Made by a program: the position numbers and the translations under genes
Notes under the pieces: generated by a model
The model's database searches: none
Told to the model about the DNA's origin: nothing
Seen by the model: the letters and a program-made list of their open reading frames with translations, nothing else
In this document: piece by piece, positions 37,112 through 48,800 of the stretch
Numbering within the stretch: position 1 is the first letter of the stretch
Layout of the letters: each line of letters begins with the position of its first letter
NCBI GenBank assembly: GCA_942491935.1
Contig: CALOCZ010000041.1
Location: 1-64,000, forward strand
Reading direction: 5' to 3'
From: JAGTVG01 sp942491935
Lineage (GTDB): Bacteria; Bacteroidota; Bacteroidia; Cytophagales; Cyclobacteriaceae
DNA length: 64,000 nucleotides

Positions 37112-38164
37112 ATGAAAAAGATTTACCTCAACTCTTCAATTTTAGCGATCTCAGTCGTAATTTATTCGGCAACAATAACTCTGGCCCAAAAACCAGTCAA
37201 TCCTGACGCATCTCCTGAAGCGACACAGCTTCTTGAATACATATACAGTATATCAGGTAAACAGATCCTGACGGGCCAGCATTGTGCACCACTGGTAGGA
37301 TCAACACGCTTATCTGTGGTCCACAGAATGTCCGGACATTATCCGGCCATATTTGGTCAGGATTTTGGCTTCAGCTATCCGGGATACTGGGATGGGATCA
37401 ATTACAGGCAAAGAATTGTCGATGAAGCCATAAAAAGACATCATGAAGGATTTATAATTACCCTCATGTGGCATGCCGTAAGACCCACCGAGGATGAACC
37501 AGTTGTATTCAGGGAATCTATCCAGGGAGATCTTACCGACCAGGAATGGAAAGATTTGATCACGCCCGGTACAATAATAAATGAGCGATGGAAGTCACAG
37601 GTGGATGTAATCGCATGGTTTCTAAAGCAACTTCGTTATGCAAACGTACCGGTATTGTGGAGACCATATCATGAAATGAATGGAGGCTGGTTCTGGTGGG
37701 GCAAAAAAGAAGGTGAAGATGGCTATAAGAAATTATGGCGCATGATGTATGACAGGCTTGTCAATTTCCATGGATTAAATAATCTCATTTGGGTTTATAA
37801 TACCAATGAGTTTAAGAATGGGGTTGATCCTCACAATACCTATTTCCCCGGGGATGATGTAGTGGACATCATTGCAACAGATGTTTATTCAGAAGGATTT
37901 AACCAGGTCAACTATGATCAGATCCTGGAACTGGCAGGTGATCGGCCAATAGCTCTGGGAGAGGTTGGTCAAATACCAGATATGGTGAAAATCAAGGAAC
38001 AACCCAGGTGGGCCTGGTTCATGCAATGGGGAGAGCCAGGCAGCCGGGGAAGTGGTTTTCAATCCTATCGGGAAGTATATAATTCGGAGGAAGCGATTAC
38101 ACATAAAGAACTACCATGGGTTGATCTGGATGAACCGAAATTACATTATCCTGTATTAAAATGA
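37112..38164 (+). CDS. Secreted GH26 endo-beta-mannanase
   Basis: Glycoside hydrolase of 350 residues with a signal peptide (1-25, ending T-L-A-Q). GH26 markers: G-K-Q-I-L-T-G-Q-H-C near the start, W-H-A-V-R-P, the acid/base Glu188 in R-P-Y-H-E-M-N-G-G-W-F-W-W, and the nucleophile Glu284 in A-L-G-E-V-G-Q-I. It should cut beta-1,4-mannan (or mixed-linkage glucan, since some GH26 are lichenases). It is directed to the periplasm or cell surface and is followed by a GH51 gene on the same strand. All catalytic residues are intact. Confidence 0.9.
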   Translation: MKKIYLNSSILAISVVIYSATITLAQKPVNPDASPEATQLLEYIYSISGKQILTGQHCAPLVGSTRLSVVHRMSGHYPAIFGQDFGFSYPGYWDGINYRQRIVDEAIKRHHEGFIITLMWHAVRPTEDEPVVFRESIQGDLTDQEWKDLITPGTIINERWKSQVDVIAWFLKQLRYANVPVLWRPYHEMNGGWFWWGKKEGEDGYKKLWRMMYDRLVNFHGLNNLIWVYNTNEFKNGVDPHNTYFPGDDVVDIIATDVYSEGFNQVNYDQILELAGDRPIALGEVGQIPDMVKIKEQPRWAWFMQWGEPGSRGSGFQSYREVYNSEEAITHKELPWVDLDEPKLHYPVLK

Positions 38165-38277
38165 GGTATCATGATTATGCATTTACATACAGTGGTATTA
38201 TTACACAAGGTGATTCGTCAATACATTAGTAAGAGAAAAGGCAATTTTTAAAAATCATTTAGAATAGATATTGCGCT

Positions 38278-40175
38278 ATGAATAATTTAAAAACACTGGT
38301 TAGATTTCCTATCATAATCATCATATCAGCTTTCATATTTTTACAATGTGGTCAAACCAGGGATGCGTCTATGACCACAGTGGAAATAGATATATGTAAA
38401 AGAGGGGCTCCCATTGAGAAATATATTTATGGGCAATTTATCGAACACCTCGGAAAATGTATATATGGGGGTATCTGGGCTGAAATGATAGAGGACCGAA
38501 AGTTCTATTATCCCATTTCCTGGGAATTTGATCCATACGGATCTGATACGGATCCTTTCTGGAATACAGGTCCTTATCCATATTTAAAATCTTCTCCCTG
38601 GCAGGTGATAGGTTTACAAAGTACAGTGAAGATGGATAGTGCTAAGTCATTTACAGGGGATCAAACACCACTTATTTCCTCGTCTGGTGGATCAGGGAAA
38701 TTCGGCATCAGGCAAAGTGGTTTGGGACTGGTCAAAGGGAACAAATATGACGGGAGAATAATACTGTCCGGCGACGAATCGGTCCTTCCAATAACCATTC
38801 AAATGGTATCCAGAGCGGGTGAAGTTATTAAGTTTTCTCAAACTGCGATTAGCAATAGCTATACCTCCTACCCATTGACCTTTACTTCCAGTTTCGACTG
38901 TGACAGTACAACAATTGAGATCTTTAGTGAAGGCAAAGGCCAATTTAGAATTGGCACTTTATCCCTTATGCCTTCCAATAACATCAAAGGATGGAGGACG
39001 GATGTCGTGGGTTTAATGAAAGAATTGAATGCGCCTGTGTATCGATGGCCGGGTGGTAATTTTGTCAGCGGATATAACTGGAAAGATGGGATTGGTGATC
39101 GCGATAAGCGTCCCCCACGAAAAAATCCTGCCTGGAAAGGGGTAGAGCATAATGATGTTGGCATTCATGAATATATGGACTTGATGGAAATATTAGATGC
39201 AGAACCATTTATTGCCGTAAATACGGGATTAGGTACTATCGAAGAAGTGGCTGAAGAAATAGAATATTGTAATGGGAGTATCGAAACCCCTATGGGTAGA
39301 TTAAGAGCAGAAAATGGACATGAAGAACCTTATAAAGTAAAATGGTGGGCTGTTGGAAATGAAATGTATGGAGAATGGCAATTAGGACATATGCCTCTAT
39401 CGGACTATGTTAAAAAACATAACAATATGGCTGAGGCGATATGGCAGAAAGACCCTGAAGCTCAATTAATTGCTGTTGGTGCCGTAGGGGAATGGACTGA
39501 AACCATGTTATCTCAATCTTCGGACTTTATGAATCTTCTGAGCGAGCATATTTATGTTAAAGAACTTGAAAATGTTCAGGACCATACTCTTCAATTAAAA
39601 GATAACATCAACCGGGTTGCAGAAGCTCACCGGAATTACCGTAAGGAAATTATAAATTTGCTGGGCAAAGATATCCGGGTAGCCATGGATGAATGGAACT
39701 ATTGGTATGGTGATTATATTTATGGAGAACTAGGGGTACGATATCATCATAAAGATGCCCTGGGCGTGGCCATTGGATTACATGAATATTTCAGGAACAG
39801 CGATATATTTTTCATGGCCAATTATGCACAAACCGTGAATGTTATAGGCTGCATTAAGACTACCCCGATACATTCAGGATTTGCAGCAACGGGTCTTCCG
39901 CTGAAACTCTATCGCAATCACTTTGGATCTATTCCGGTTTTTATCGACAAAGAATATGATGATCTCGATATTGTGGCTGCCATAAATCCAGATATGGACA
40001 AAATCACCGTTTCGATTGTAAACATTAACCAGGATTCCACACAATCAATCTGGATTTCGGCACGACTTCAATCCTCCCTGATGGCAAACAATGGATCATA
40101 CAAAATGATGACCCCGAAGCCTACAATGTGCCGGAGAAGACCATGATTAGGATTTCGAGTCTGAGATCTTCCTGA
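38278..40175 (+). pseudogene. GH51 alpha-L-arabinofuranosidase, 3' end frameshifted
   Basis: Lipoprotein-type signal (1-24, F-I-F-L-Q-C-G) then an almost complete GH51 enzyme. The first half has Y-G-Q-F-I-E-H-L-G-K-C-I-Y-G-G-I-W; the acid/base is Glu362 in V-G-N-E-M-Y-G and the nucleophile Glu472 in A-M-D-E-W-N-Y-W-Y. A one-base deletion near 40047 throws the last 30 or so residues out of frame: the open frame ends at 40146 with a meaningless tail (M-M-T-P-K-P-T-M-C-R-R-R-P), while the other frame continues the homology as S-N-L-D-F-G-T-T-S-I-L-P-D-G-K-Q-W and P-E-A-Y-N-V-P-E-K, ending at 40175. The catalytic domain is whole, so the product may still work. It would remove arabinose side chains from hemicellulose. 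Confidence 0.85.
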
Positions 40176-40252
40176 GTGGGATAAATAATGGATTCATACA
40201 AAATGATGATGCAATCTTCCCGAAGCTTACAATGTGCCCGGAGACTGGAACC
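40090..40252 (+). repeat. Imperfect direct repeat at the GH51 3' end
   Basis: A segment at 40090-40142 (starting AATGGATCATACAAAATGAT) recurs at 40187-40252 with small indels (AATGGATTCATACAAAATGA). Both carry the coding trace P-E-A-Y-N-V-P. The second copy, in another frame, gives L-P-E-A-Y-N-V-P-G-D-W-N-L-K-L-K and a stop. It is a local duplication or the relic of a second related gene end. Confidence 0.7.
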
Positions 40253-40300
40253 TAAAATTGAAATAACAATGCCCTGAAACATACCCGATTGATGTTTAAA

Positions 40301-40611
40301 TTATAGTGTAAGCCAGTAAACCAATTTAAAAACAATGGCCCTGCTTTTAGGTTCCATGAAGGGATTATTAAAATAATTATCGGTAAATACCAGGAATAAA
40401 TCCGACATTGGTTGGTAACGCCACTGAAAACGACTGTTAATATTAAAATTGTTCATCTGTGTGTTATACTGAAAAGAAAAGTCGTCCAAATATACTATTG
40501 GAAAAGTTGATCTCGCTCGTTGGTTGATTAGATATAGATTCTCGGACCCTATGGCTCCATAACTGCAAATGAAGATGATCAGACTGATAAATCCTCAAGT
40601 AAATACGTCAT
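40301..40611 (-). pseudogene. Internally deleted remnant of a DUF5916-like outer-membrane protein
   Basis: The minus strand from an ATG at 40611, after one frame slip near 40596, reads a signal-peptide-like stretch (G-F-I-S-L-I-I-F-I-C-S-Y-G-A). It then runs directly into a sequence typical of the extreme C-terminus of DUF5916/carbohydrate-binding outer-membrane proteins: N-N-F-N-I-N-S-R-F-Q-W-R-Y-Q-P-M-S-D-L-F-L-V-F and S-R-A-I-V-F-K-L-V-Y-W-L-T-L. Intact relatives have several hundred residues between these parts. So the gene has lost its middle and keeps only its two ends. Not functional. Confidence 0.65.
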
Positions 40612-40647
40612 TAATGATCTCTAACAGCTAATCCGGTAAATTTTGTT

Positions 40648-42981
40648 CTACTTCCGGTATATTTCAGTTCTTTCATCCTGGATGATCCCATTCCAGTTCA
40701 ATCCAAAACCAAAATCATAGGCATTTCCTTCCGTATCTACATGCACTTGCATATCAAAAGGTACATCTTCCATTTGTTTCTCCACTGTCGACATATTTGC
40801 AGGCATTTGTAATGGCAATAAGCCAGAAGGTACAAATTTGCCGGAGATAACATCCAGTATCGCCTGGTCCTGTATATTGAAATTAATAAGAAGCCCCTGA
40901 ATTTCTCTTTCAAATTCAGCAACAACGGTTGGATTCGACATTTTTAATACAACAATAACAGGTTTGCCTTTCATAGCTTTCTTTGTTTCCAGAACCAAAT
41001 CCAAATCAGTCGAATTATTGGCTTTAACTGTTTTGCCTTTATAGGTTCTGTTGAGAACATCTTGTTCCCTGGAATCCCCGGCAAGACTTGTTTCCCGTGC
41101 ATCGTTGGCTGTATAGCTGCCGTACATTAAACTAATAGGTAAAAATCCATTACCCCCACTTTCAGCATCTGACGTACTATAACCGGCTATTCTTCCATTA
41201 CTGGGATTTTCAATGACGACTACCGCCACATCCGCTTCTTCAGGATTTTCCGTTAAATTGAAATATTTTGAAGCTAGATCAGGATTGATAGGGGCTTCAT
41301 TCCTTGCAGGTTGTTCCCTTCCAAAAAAGGAACTTGAAGCAGGTATGAACCTTTCAGGAATATATATGGTTTGTTCCTTCATTATTGGAAGAACATTAGC
41401 AGTATTTTTCAATAACACCACGGACTTCAATTGTGCCTGATACCCTGTTTCCATAAATTCAGGATTTCCCACAACATTTATTGTTTCAGCAACGTCGAGA
41501 TAAGGATTTTCAAAAAGCCCGACCCTGAAAATATTTTTTAGTAGTCTAACTGCAGATTGTTCGAACCTTGCCCGCATAAATTCTTCTCCAAATTCTTCAA
41601 CGCCCAGATTATAAGCTTCAATAACAGGTCCTGAATCGTTATTCCCTCCAAACTGATCACAACCTGCCATAAGGATCTTATAATGCTTTTCAGCCTCAGT
41701 CAAATGCTCTACACCCCATGGAGTTCTTCCAAATTCAGCCATCCCTGTATCTTCTCTTGTTACACCCCAGTCAGTACAAACAATCCCATCAAATCCATAT
41801 TTTTCACGCAACTGATCTGTAATAAAAAAATGGCTGAATGCGTTTCCGACATTTTCTCCCGTGGGATCCTGATTAAATGAAATGGTATAATAAGGCATGA
41901 TGGCAGAAGCCATTTTTGTTCCTCCATCCAAATTAAACGCCCCTTCTAAAAAGGGTTTAAGGTGCGTTTCGATATTTTGACCAGGATAAACGGCAAATTT
42001 CCCAAAGCCGTAGTGTGCATCCCGGCCACCTTCACCTGTTCCTCCACCAGGCCAATGTTTTGCCATGGCATTTACACTTTGAAAACCCCATCCATCTTTG
42101 ACTTCCTTTTCCGGAGCGGATGTTTGAAATCCATCGATATAGGCTTTCGCCATATCTGAAGAAAGTTCCGGGCTGGGCCCAAAAGTTCCACTGAATCTAT
42201 ACCATCTGGGATCAGTGGCCAGATCAACCTGGGGAGAAAGGGCAGTTGCTATTCCCAGGGCACGATATTCTATGGAGGCAATTGTTCCAAACTCCTTAAC
42301 TAAAGATCGGATCAAAACTAGCTGCCAGGCCAATGGATCCGGGCCATCTGCTTATTTCACCGCCTGCCCCAAGGTGTACTCTTCATCAGCCCTTGACTGA
42401 TGCCTTGGATCTGAACTGTTATTGGCAGGGATACCAAATCCTAATCCTTCAACCAATGCCTGGGCATTATTATTCCAGACTGCAGCCACTTCCGGACTTT
42501 CAACAGAAGTAATTAACACATGCCGGAGATTGTCATCCGTCAAAAATTCTATTTGCTGGTCGCTTAGATCTGAGGCTTTGGCTCCACTTTCATCAAATGA
42601 TTTACCTCCATAAGTACTGCCTCCCCTGAAACCTCCCCCAGGTATCCTCTGATGGCCGCTGTATAACATCAAACCGGCTATCTGTTCAATGGACATTTGA
42701 GATGCAAGATCTTCCGCCCGCTCCCGGGCAGGTAATCTCCAGTCCTCATATGTATCCAGTTTCCCATTTTTATTCAGATCTTTGAATCCATATCTGTCAA
42801 TTGTAAGAATTTTTACTCCCGATTTGGAAGAATATCCAAGGGTCTGACCGTCTTTATTATCAACGATCATGATCCCATTCTGATCTTTTTCGGTCCATTT
42901 GGGACCACAGCTTATGACTGTGATAACTAATCCAACCAGGAGAATACCTGATACAGACTTCCTGTCTAATAAATGTTTCAT
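40648..42981 (-). pseudogene. GH3 beta-glucosidase-like lipoprotein gene with two compensating indels
   Basis: Read as one gene of about 777 codons: lipoprotein signal (V-I-T-V-I-S-C-G), N-terminal GH3 barrel with D-L-N-K-N-G-K-L-D-T-Y-E-D-W, nucleophile Asp in G-I-V-C-T-D-W-G, and the GH3 C-terminal sandwich. After E-E-Y-T-L-G (G run at 42367-42370) the frame gives Q-A-V-K then TAA at 42352, but the neighbouring frame gives A-G-G-E-I-S-R-W-P, G-L-A-A-S-F-D-P, the expected family sequence; near 42303-42311 the homology returns to the first frame at L-V-K-E-F-G. One base is missing at the first site and one is extra at the second. It would be cut into two parts, 42352-42981 and 40648-42333. 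Either recent decay or two sequence errors. Confidence 0.85.
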
Positions 42982-43026
42982 ATGATTATGATTTTGCCAG
43001 TAAATTTCCAGTATTCTATTGCATCA

Positions 43027-43632
43027 CTAATTGGTCTGGTTCAATTCAAGATTTAACAAGATGGAAACTCTCTCATCAATGACCTGGATTCCATCAGGTG
43101 TTGTGGTATTCCATTTGATATCGAAATTAAAACGGTTGATCGTGGTCTCGGCCTTAAAGGCCAGTTTCTGTATTCCGGTAACTGTTACGGTCCCCAGATA
43201 CTCCACATCAAAAGTTATATTTTTTGTAATGTCTCTGATGGTCAGTTCACCTGACAGTTTGTAGTTGTTGCCTTTCTGTTTCTTGAAGGATTTGCTAACG
43301 AATTTCATTTCCGGAAACTGATCTGCATAAAAGAACCCGCTGGATTTAAGATGAACATTACGCGGCTCGTTATTCGATTCAATCGAGTTGACATCTACAG
43401 TTAGTTGTACTTTCGCATCTGAGAAGTCATCCGTTGCGGACTCCATGCTTCCGGAGAACTTTCTGAAGAAACCCATAACCTCGGCGATGCCAAGATGATG
43501 TATGGTAAAACAAACGTTGGAATGCTCAGGATCAATATTCCATACCATAGGGTTTGGCAATTGATCCGCTGATCCGGCTGTTTCAAGTGATATAAAAACG
43601 AGGAGGATCGGACTTATAAAAAATGATCTCAT
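43027..43632 (-). CDS. YceI-like periplasmic protein
   Basis: Protein of 201 residues with a signal peptide (1-22) and the YceI lipocalin-like fold: W-N-I-D-P-E-H-S-N-V-C-F-T-I-H-H-L-G-I-A, then G-F-F-R-K-F-S-G, V-N-S-I-E-S-N-N-x-x-R-N-x-H-L-K-S-S-G-F-F, F-P-E-M-K-F-V-S, and G-E-L-T-I-R-D-I-T-K-N-I-T-F-D-V. The family binds isoprenoid-like lipids and is linked to stress. It lies 46 bases from the GH3 start on the same strand; no direct link with sugar use is evident. Confidence 0.9.
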   Translation of the reverse strand: MRSFFISPILLVFISLETAGSADQLPNPMVWNIDPEHSNVCFTIHHLGIAEVMGFFRKFSGSMESATDDFSDAKVQLTVDVNSIESNNEPRNVHLKSSGFFYADQFPEMKFVSKSFKKQKGNNYKLSGELTIRDITKNITFDVEYLGTVTVTGIQKLAFKAETTINRFNFDIKWNTTTPDGIQVIDERVSILLNLELNQTN

Positions 43633-43878
43633 ATCGTGAATGTTGATTTAAACAACAAATATTTAAAAAATATAAAATAAATATATGAAACAATTCTGAT
43701 AAAATTTTGAATTTGAAAGCATCCTGAAAACCAGAAAACATCAACCATCGACATCATTTGCAGAACACTTTTTATCATTCAGAGTTTCTTATTTAAAAAG
43801 ACTACACCAAATAAGGTGTCACAAATATCAATCCCGGCACCCTAAATACTCTTTTTTAAAAGGGAAATTATATAAACT

Positions 43879-44010
43879 TCATTCCAAATATTCAAGCATA
43901 TTCAACCAGTCTGTTAATCGTTCTGTCCAGGTATCTACAGGAAGGTCCTTTATATTCATGCCAAATTCTTGACCTCTTCCTGAGCTGTAATATCTGTTAA
44001 AAGAGGTGTT
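43879..44010 (-). pseudogene. C-terminal remnant of an alpha/beta-hydrolase-type enzyme
   Basis: Within the 424-base gap 43633-44056 the minus strand reads N-T-S-F-N-R-Y-Y-S-S-G-R-G-Q-E-F-G followed by M-N-I-K-D-L-P-V-D-T-W-T-E-R-L-T-D-W-L and a TGA at 43879. This resembles the end of a secreted hydrolase (D-L-P-V-D-T-W-x-x-R-L-x-D-W-L). The frame has a stop upstream and no start. The rest of the gap (43633-43878) shows nothing beyond AT-rich DNA. Confidence 0.45.
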
Positions 44011-44056
44011 ATAAAAATTACAAAAAAGAACTTTTTTATATTATCTAACTAAAGCA

Positions 44057-45688
44057 CTAATTATTCCCATAGGCCTTGTCAAGAAACTCATATCGTGCAT
44101 CATCAGTGGCATTAACTGACTTGCTTTCTGTATCGATGATCATTACAGGTGGATCTTTCTCATCATTTCCTGTAAAAGGCCAATCAGGGAGTCCGGCACC
44201 ATTGGGATCGCCTGTTTTAATGAAATTAGCAAAATAATCCTGCATGGTCTTTGAGACTTTATAATCATCCGTTGTCCATGCATATTCCTTGACCAAAGGA
44301 AGATTCCCCATACAATATTCTATTTCACAAGCATGCGGTGCCCCGATAGGTTCCGGCATCTTAAAACTGGGATCTCTTGGCATAGTGCCTCCGGCTAAAC
44401 CAGGTGTAAGGTTTTGATCAACCAATGGGGGACGCAATTTGCTATAGAGGTATCTGTACACGGGCTTGTCGCTATTCTTCCTATGCAGGTCAAACCATTT
44501 CCAAGTACTATAGGCAATAAAACGATCTGAAGCCAATGCTGTGGCTGAAATTTCAATTTCGGTGTCCGAGGAATGGGGATATAGCTCCAATACTTTTTCA
44601 AATTCCTCAGGATAGGTCTTCTTAACGGCTGCGATGTAATTCTCTTCGGAGTACGGCCTGCCCATCATAAAAGCCATACCTGGGATTTCGGCTGAATTCC
44701 AGCCTAATAGAAGAGGTATGTCCGCCTGTTCACCTGAATTAAAGATCTCTGGCAGAGTTTTCGGAAGAAAATATCCATCAATAACAATTGGAAACCCAAA
44801 TCTCTTAGATTCATTATAAATCTCATATACATCTCTTGTACTTAATGCCCTGAGCTCTGAAATGTTAGCACAATCCGCCTTATCGGCAAATTCCTGTCCT
44901 ATCGTTTCAGCTTCGGAGAGCGGAACCGGCGGTAAGGTTGGATTTATCCCTGCCCCGCTTTCACCAATAGCACCATGGATAAGATCTTTTGACAATGGGG
45001 AAGCCATCTGCATGCTTACAGATATAGATCCTGCGGATTCTCCGGCAATGGTCACCCTATCAGGATCACCTCCAAATGCAGCAATATTTTTATTTACCCA
45101 CTTTAATGCAGCATGCTGGTCCAGCAATCCATAATTGCCCGATGCATTGTAAGGCGACTCCTCACTCAATTCAGGGTGTGCCAGAAAGCCAAATACATTC
45201 AGCCGGTAATTTACCGAAACGGTCACTATCCCCTTTTTTGCCATGCTTTCACCATCATACCTGTATTCGGAAGCATCGCCAGCTACAAAGCCACCTCCGT
45301 AGAAATACACCAATACAGGTAGTCCGGTTGTGTTGCGTTTGGCAGGAGTCCATACATTGAGATATAAACAATCTTCACTTACACCATCTGAACGGGATAC
45401 CATATCTCCGAAAACATTGGTCTGCATAGGTCGGGGGCCAAATTTTTTTGTTTCTTTAACTCCTGTCCAATTTTCCAGAGGTTGAGGGGCTTTCCACCTG
45501 AGATCACCTACCGGCGGTTTGGCAAATGGAATTCCAAAATACTTCTGTATCCCCGTACTAGTATCATAATTCCCTTCAATGATCCCGTTTTCAATTGATA
45601 CTTGTACAGAAAAACCATAATTGCTTTGTGCATTTGAAAAAGACGTGGCCAGCATAAAAAAAATGCTCATTATTATTATTTTTTTCAT
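44057..45688 (-). CDS. Secreted type-B carboxylesterase
   Basis: Alpha/beta-hydrolase of 543 residues with a signal peptide (1-20, S-F-S-N-A-Q). Markers are G-I-P-F-A-K-P-P-V-G-D-L-R-W, E-D-C-L-Y-L-N-V-W-T-P, the oxyanion-hole run V-Y-F-Y-G-G-G-F, the nucleophile Ser218 in A-G-E-S-A-G-S, and the His in G-A-P-H-A-C-E. In polysaccharide regions such enzymes often remove ester groups (acetyl or feruloyl) from glycans; the actual substrate is not readable. It lies between the YceI gene and the FG-GAP lipoprotein gene on the same strand, about 180 bases from the latter. Confidence 0.92.
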   Translation of the reverse strand: MKKIIIMSIFFMLATSFSNAQSNYGFSVQVSIENGIIEGNYDTSTGIQKYFGIPFAKPPVGDLRWKAPQPLENWTGVKETKKFGPRPMQTNVFGDMVSRSDGVSEDCLYLNVWTPAKRNTTGLPVLVYFYGGGFVAGDASEYRYDGESMAKKGIVTVSVNYRLNVFGFLAHPELSEESPYNASGNYGLLDQHAALKWVNKNIAAFGGDPDRVTIAGESAGSISVSMQMASPLSKDLIHGAIGESGAGINPTLPPVPLSEAETIGQEFADKADCANISELRALSTRDVYEIYNESKRFGFPIVIDGYFLPKTLPEIFNSGEQADIPLLLGWNSAEIPGMAFMMGRPYSEENYIAAVKKTYPEEFEKVLELYPHSSDTEIEISATALASDRFIAYSTWKWFDLHRKNSDKPVYRYLYSKLRPPLVDQNLTPGLAGGTMPRDPSFKMPEPIGAPHACEIEYCMGNLPLVKEYAWTTDDYKVSKTMQDYFANFIKTGDPNGAGLPDWPFTGNDEKDPPVMIIDTESKSVNATDDARYEFLDKAYGNN

Positions 45689-45868
45689 CTTTAAAAAATT
45701 ATCAGGAATGACCGTTCTGTGAAATTAATAATTAATTATATCAGTGAAGAAATATTATTCCGTAAATCTATTTGAATCAGATATTCTTAAAATTAATAAA
45801 CGGTTCAAAGATTTGATGTTGTACTAAATCCTTGAATCTATCTAATATAAGTATTTTGAAAATTAATA

Positions 45869-48800
45869 TTATAATTCTTCTTCTATTAACACCTCTCCGG
45901 CAAAATCGAAAACTTTGACTTTCGATACTTCAGGTGAAAAAGCAAGCGATCTTGAGGATTGTGAAAGATAGGATGACCCAAAGTAAAACTCATGTCGTCG
46001 CCTGGCGCCATTTTTAAGGGTGATCTCAGCCCATGCTGCATTGGATGGAACACTAAATAGGGAATGATCAGCTGTTTTCCGGAATAACAGTAGGGAATCC
46101 TTGTTTTGAGAAACCAGGTATAATTCCTTCCCCTCACCATCGTATAATTTTGCTAAACTTTTAGCATCACCTAAGACGTTAAATCCAGCTTTCCTGCGCT
46201 CAATAACTTCGAAATTACCGTTTCCATCACCTGCTAATACCAGTCCGTTAAATGCATCTATCCTTCCAGACATTGGTTCTATGGAATAATCATTCCCTGC
46301 CAAAAGAAGGTCAATATTCCCATCATTGTTAATATCTGTAGGCAAAATGCCGAAAACCGGTGCAAACTGGGCCTGAACAGGTAATTCTTTGATCGAAAAA
46401 TGACCTCTACCATCATTAAGAAGGATCAGCGTTTGGAAGTTATCCCCTTCCTTGTAATAGGCACTGTCTAATTCCTCTGTAGTGAATATATTTTCAATCG
46501 TGGCCCGCCCGTAACCTTTATATGTCGGAATACGGTTTCTGATTAAGCTCAACTGCATGGTCATATCATCACGTGTATGGATTGGAAAATATTGAGGCTG
46601 AAAATATTCATCACTTGTTAATGCAGCAATAACCGGGTCAACCACCCCGTTCCTGTCAAAATCACCGGCATACATTTTCAATGGTCCTTCTTCTGTCCCT
46701 TTGAAAATTGTATTTAATCCTAAATTCCCGAGGATATAATCCATATCCCCGTCATTATCAATATCTGCTCCATTTATGCTGTTCCACCACCCGGTAATTG
46801 GTTGCAAATTCAAAGATTCTGTTATATTCTTAAATCCTGTACCTGTATTCTTAAAAAATGTAATTGGCATCCACTCTCCAACAACGATCAGATCAATCAA
46901 CCGGTCATTGTTGAAATCAGTCCAAAGTGCGTCATTTACAAGGCCCAGGCCATTTAAATCGGGTAAAACATCCTGACTTATATCCAGATATTGTCCTCCT
47001 TCATTTTTCAATATTTTACTGTCAGCAGGATAGGGATATTCACCAGGAATTACTCTCCCGCCCACAAAAAGATCCAGGTCTCCATCCGCATCGAAATCAG
47101 CTGCCTTCACACAAGATCCTGAAATGTAGAGCTCTGGTAAAACCTCCTTCTGATAAGTGAAATACCCTTTCCCATCATTCAGGTATACCCTGTCAGAATA
47201 AATTTCATCTCCTTTTTGTCTTTGGATGCCTCCTTTCACCAGGTACAGGTCCAGATCTTCATCCTGATCAACATCCAGAAAAAGGATACCCATATCTTTT
47301 CCAATCAGGTCTTCTCCTTGCAGGATCCTGTTTTCAGGTTTAAACTTTCCATCAGGTTTCTGTAGATAAAATGTACCACGATACTGTCCATTTCCTCCTA
47401 TATAAAAATCCTCCAATCCATCATTATCTATGTCCCCCACGGCAATTCCAGGTGTGGATTGAGAGAATTTGTGCGGGATGGTTCGCTGGTAATTAAAATC
47501 AAACAGAACCTTTTCCTGATGTATATGATCAAAGAGGCAATCTTCATTAGCCTGACGCACTAATGGCTCTTCACGATCCGGTAAGAGGTAATCCCTCAGA
47601 GTGATAGAAGTTAGTTCACTGTTTTTAATATCGCAGATGAGTAACTGATTCGCCTCAGTATTATAGATCTTTTCAATTTTTCCTCCGGGCCAGAATACAA
47701 TGAGTGAATCGACGTTCAGATGGGGGCCTAATCCAAAATGGATTGTCATATCTACTGTAGACATAAAACCCCTGTAGAAACTGTGTTCATGAAACTGAAG
47801 GTTACCCCCGGTATATAATAATACTTTCGCTCCCAATCCATGTGGATTATTTTCAGGTCCCTTCAGTTGTATGTTCAAGAAATTCGGTTTATCCGATTCC
47901 TTAACATCATTTATGGTATTCTTATACAGGGTAGCAGGGCCATTAATGTTATTGGTAATATAATCCAGGTCTCCGTCATTGTCGAAGTCGGCGAATGCTG
48001 CACCATTTGATAAGGTAGGCTCCTCAAATCCCCAATCGTCCGTTTTCTTGGTAAAGGTGAGGTTACCATTATTTCTGAAAATATAATTGGCTATTTTCAC
48101 TATGGGTACCGAGTCAATCAGGTCCAGCCGTTCAGATACCAGGTTTTCGAACCGGGCTTTATAATTTGCAAAGTCCATGTCGGTAACATCATGCTGGAAT
48201 CCATTACAGACCACAAGGTCTTTGTAACCATCGTTGTCAAAATCAGCAAACAAGGGTGACCAGCTCCAGTCTGTCTGATAGATCCCGGCAAGAAGGCCTA
48301 TTTCACTGAATATCATATTCCCTTTATCGTCAGTACCCATATTCAGCTGCAACATATTCCTGATAAACTGGAGGTCATATTGGAATTTCTCATAGTTGAT
48401 CTGGTTCATAGGATTATTACGCAAAAGCATGGTTTTCTTTCGATAGTTTATCTCAGGTAGCATGTCAAGGGCAAAAATCTCCTGCAGCCCGTCGTTATTG
48501 ATGTCGGCAATATCCTGCCCCATGGCTGAAAAGCTCTGGTGCTTCAGGTATTCTGAAACTTTATTTGTAAACGTGCCATCCTGGTTGTTGATATACAATA
48601 CATCATTTGGCAGGAAATCATTCGTAATATAAATATCCGGCCAGCCATCCAGGTTAATATCCCGTATGGATATTCCATGGCTGTAACCTTCTATAAGGAT
48701 TCCTGCTTCTATGGAAACGTCTTTAAATGTGTGATCCCCCTGGTTTTGGTAGAGTTTATCCGCATTGATCGAGCTACCATCAACACTTTTTGTTCTGAAT

